DNA from: Marinobacterium jannaschii DSM 6295
GTDB lineage: Bacteria > Pseudomonadota > Gammaproteobacteria > Pseudomonadales > Balneatricaceae
Length of the DNA stretch: 64,000 nt
NCBI RefSeq assembly: GCF_000620085.1
Contig: NZ_JHVJ01000005.1
Span: forward strand, 124,001 to 188,000
Direction of reading: 5' to 3'
In this document: positions 63,888 through 64,000 of the stretch, piece by piece
Numbering within the stretch: position 1 is the stretch's first letter
Layout: each line of letters starts with the position of its first letter
Notes under the pieces: generated by a model
The model's database searches: none
The model's input: the letters and a program-made list of their open reading frames with translations, nothing else
What the model was told of the DNA's origin: nothing
Made by a program: the position numbers and the translations under genes

Positions 63888-64000
63888 TGTTGTTATCTCA
63901 TTAATATATGCACATAGAACGTCTCATGGCGAAACGTCACCGCCTTGTATGGGGCCATTCTGTTCCTCGTCGCCTCTGAACGTTTCTCCAAAAACGACAA
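63888..64000 (-). promoter_or_regulatory. Leader of gbcB at the window edge
   Basis: The last 113 bases hold the upstream region of the GbcB-like gene. ggagaaacg-like sequence and A/T-rich stretches are present but the promoter cannot be fixed within the window. Confidence 0.35.

Noticed and set aside
62850-63917. 355-residue open frame opposite the GbcB-like gene
   Set aside because: It mirrors the antisense of a well-conserved flavoprotein, has no ribosome binding site and no recognisable domain.
1-64000. CRISPR array, tRNA or rRNA genes
   Set aside because: No regularly spaced direct repeats, no cloverleaf with CCA-type acceptor and no rRNA-like stretch were noticed while reading.

Overview
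The window reads as chromosomal DNA of a heterotrophic, probably marine gammaproteobacterium. The inference rests on a 13-gene complex I operon with a fused nuoCD gene, a TonB receptor and Gram-negative porin, a betaine-demethylase-type reductase (GbcB-like) and many c-di-GMP proteins. An Oceanospirillales-type genome (Marinobacterium/Neptunomonas-like) would fit, but no rRNA or tRNA gene is present to prove it.

Layout: (1) 0-5 kb: the tail of an upstream gene, a membrane GGDEF-EAL protein, and a convergent TonB-dependent receptor. (2) 5.35-20.07 kb: nuoA-B-CD-E-F-G-H-I-J-K-L-M-N, tightly packed with stop/start overlaps, encoding all 14 subunits of proton-pumping NADH:quinone oxidoreductase. 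(3) 20.1-27.1 kb: a small secreted protein, an orphan dCache sensor without an output domain, a bacteriohemerythrin, and a two-gene signalling operon (1239-aa hybrid histidine kinase plus a REC-HD-GYP phosphodiesterase). (4) 27.3-29.2 kb: a LysR regulator divergent from a secreted protein of unknown function, with a perfect 21-bp palindrome between them. (5) 29.5-30.6 kb: decayed mobile DNA, namely a tyrosine recombinase pseudogene with three lesions and a UvrD-type helicase remnant. (6) 30.7-34.4 kb: a YhiN-type flavoprotein, an outer membrane porin and a LuxR-type regulator.

(7) 34.8-54.5 kb: a catabolic island. A LysR regulator is followed by a complete CoA-dependent beta-oxidation set: fused enoyl-CoA hydratase/3-hydroxyacyl-CoA dehydrogenase, AMP-forming acyl-CoA ligase, acyl-CoA dehydrogenase, class III CoA-transferase and a PcaF-like 3-oxoadipyl-CoA thiolase. 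Then come a Tat-type aldo/keto reductase, a LigI-like metal-dependent lactonase, both subunits of an aconitase-X dehydratase, a cyclic-nucleotide-binding domain protein, a TauE/SafE permease, a complete tripartite tricarboxylate transporter (TctC-B-A) and a cytoplasmic formylglycine-type sulfatase. Taken together the genes suggest uptake of a carboxylate (possibly a sulfate ester or lactone), its trimming by sulfatase, lactonase and AcnX, and beta-oxidation to acetyl-CoA and succinyl-CoA. The substrate is not known. A near-identical dyad (TAGC-NN-CTATCGCA) upstream of both the ligase operon and the transporter operon suggests one regulon.

(8) 54.7-64 kb: housekeeping and stress genes: CDGSH protein, YlqF/RbgA-type GTPase with a Lys-rich partner, EAL-HDOD protein, orphan ABC binding protein, DUF2889 protein, PaaY-like hexapeptide protein, isochorismatase-family hydrolase, a small acidic protein, a FabG-like SDR, and a GbcB-like ferredoxin reductase at the right edge. 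Strong hairpin terminators separate many of the units.
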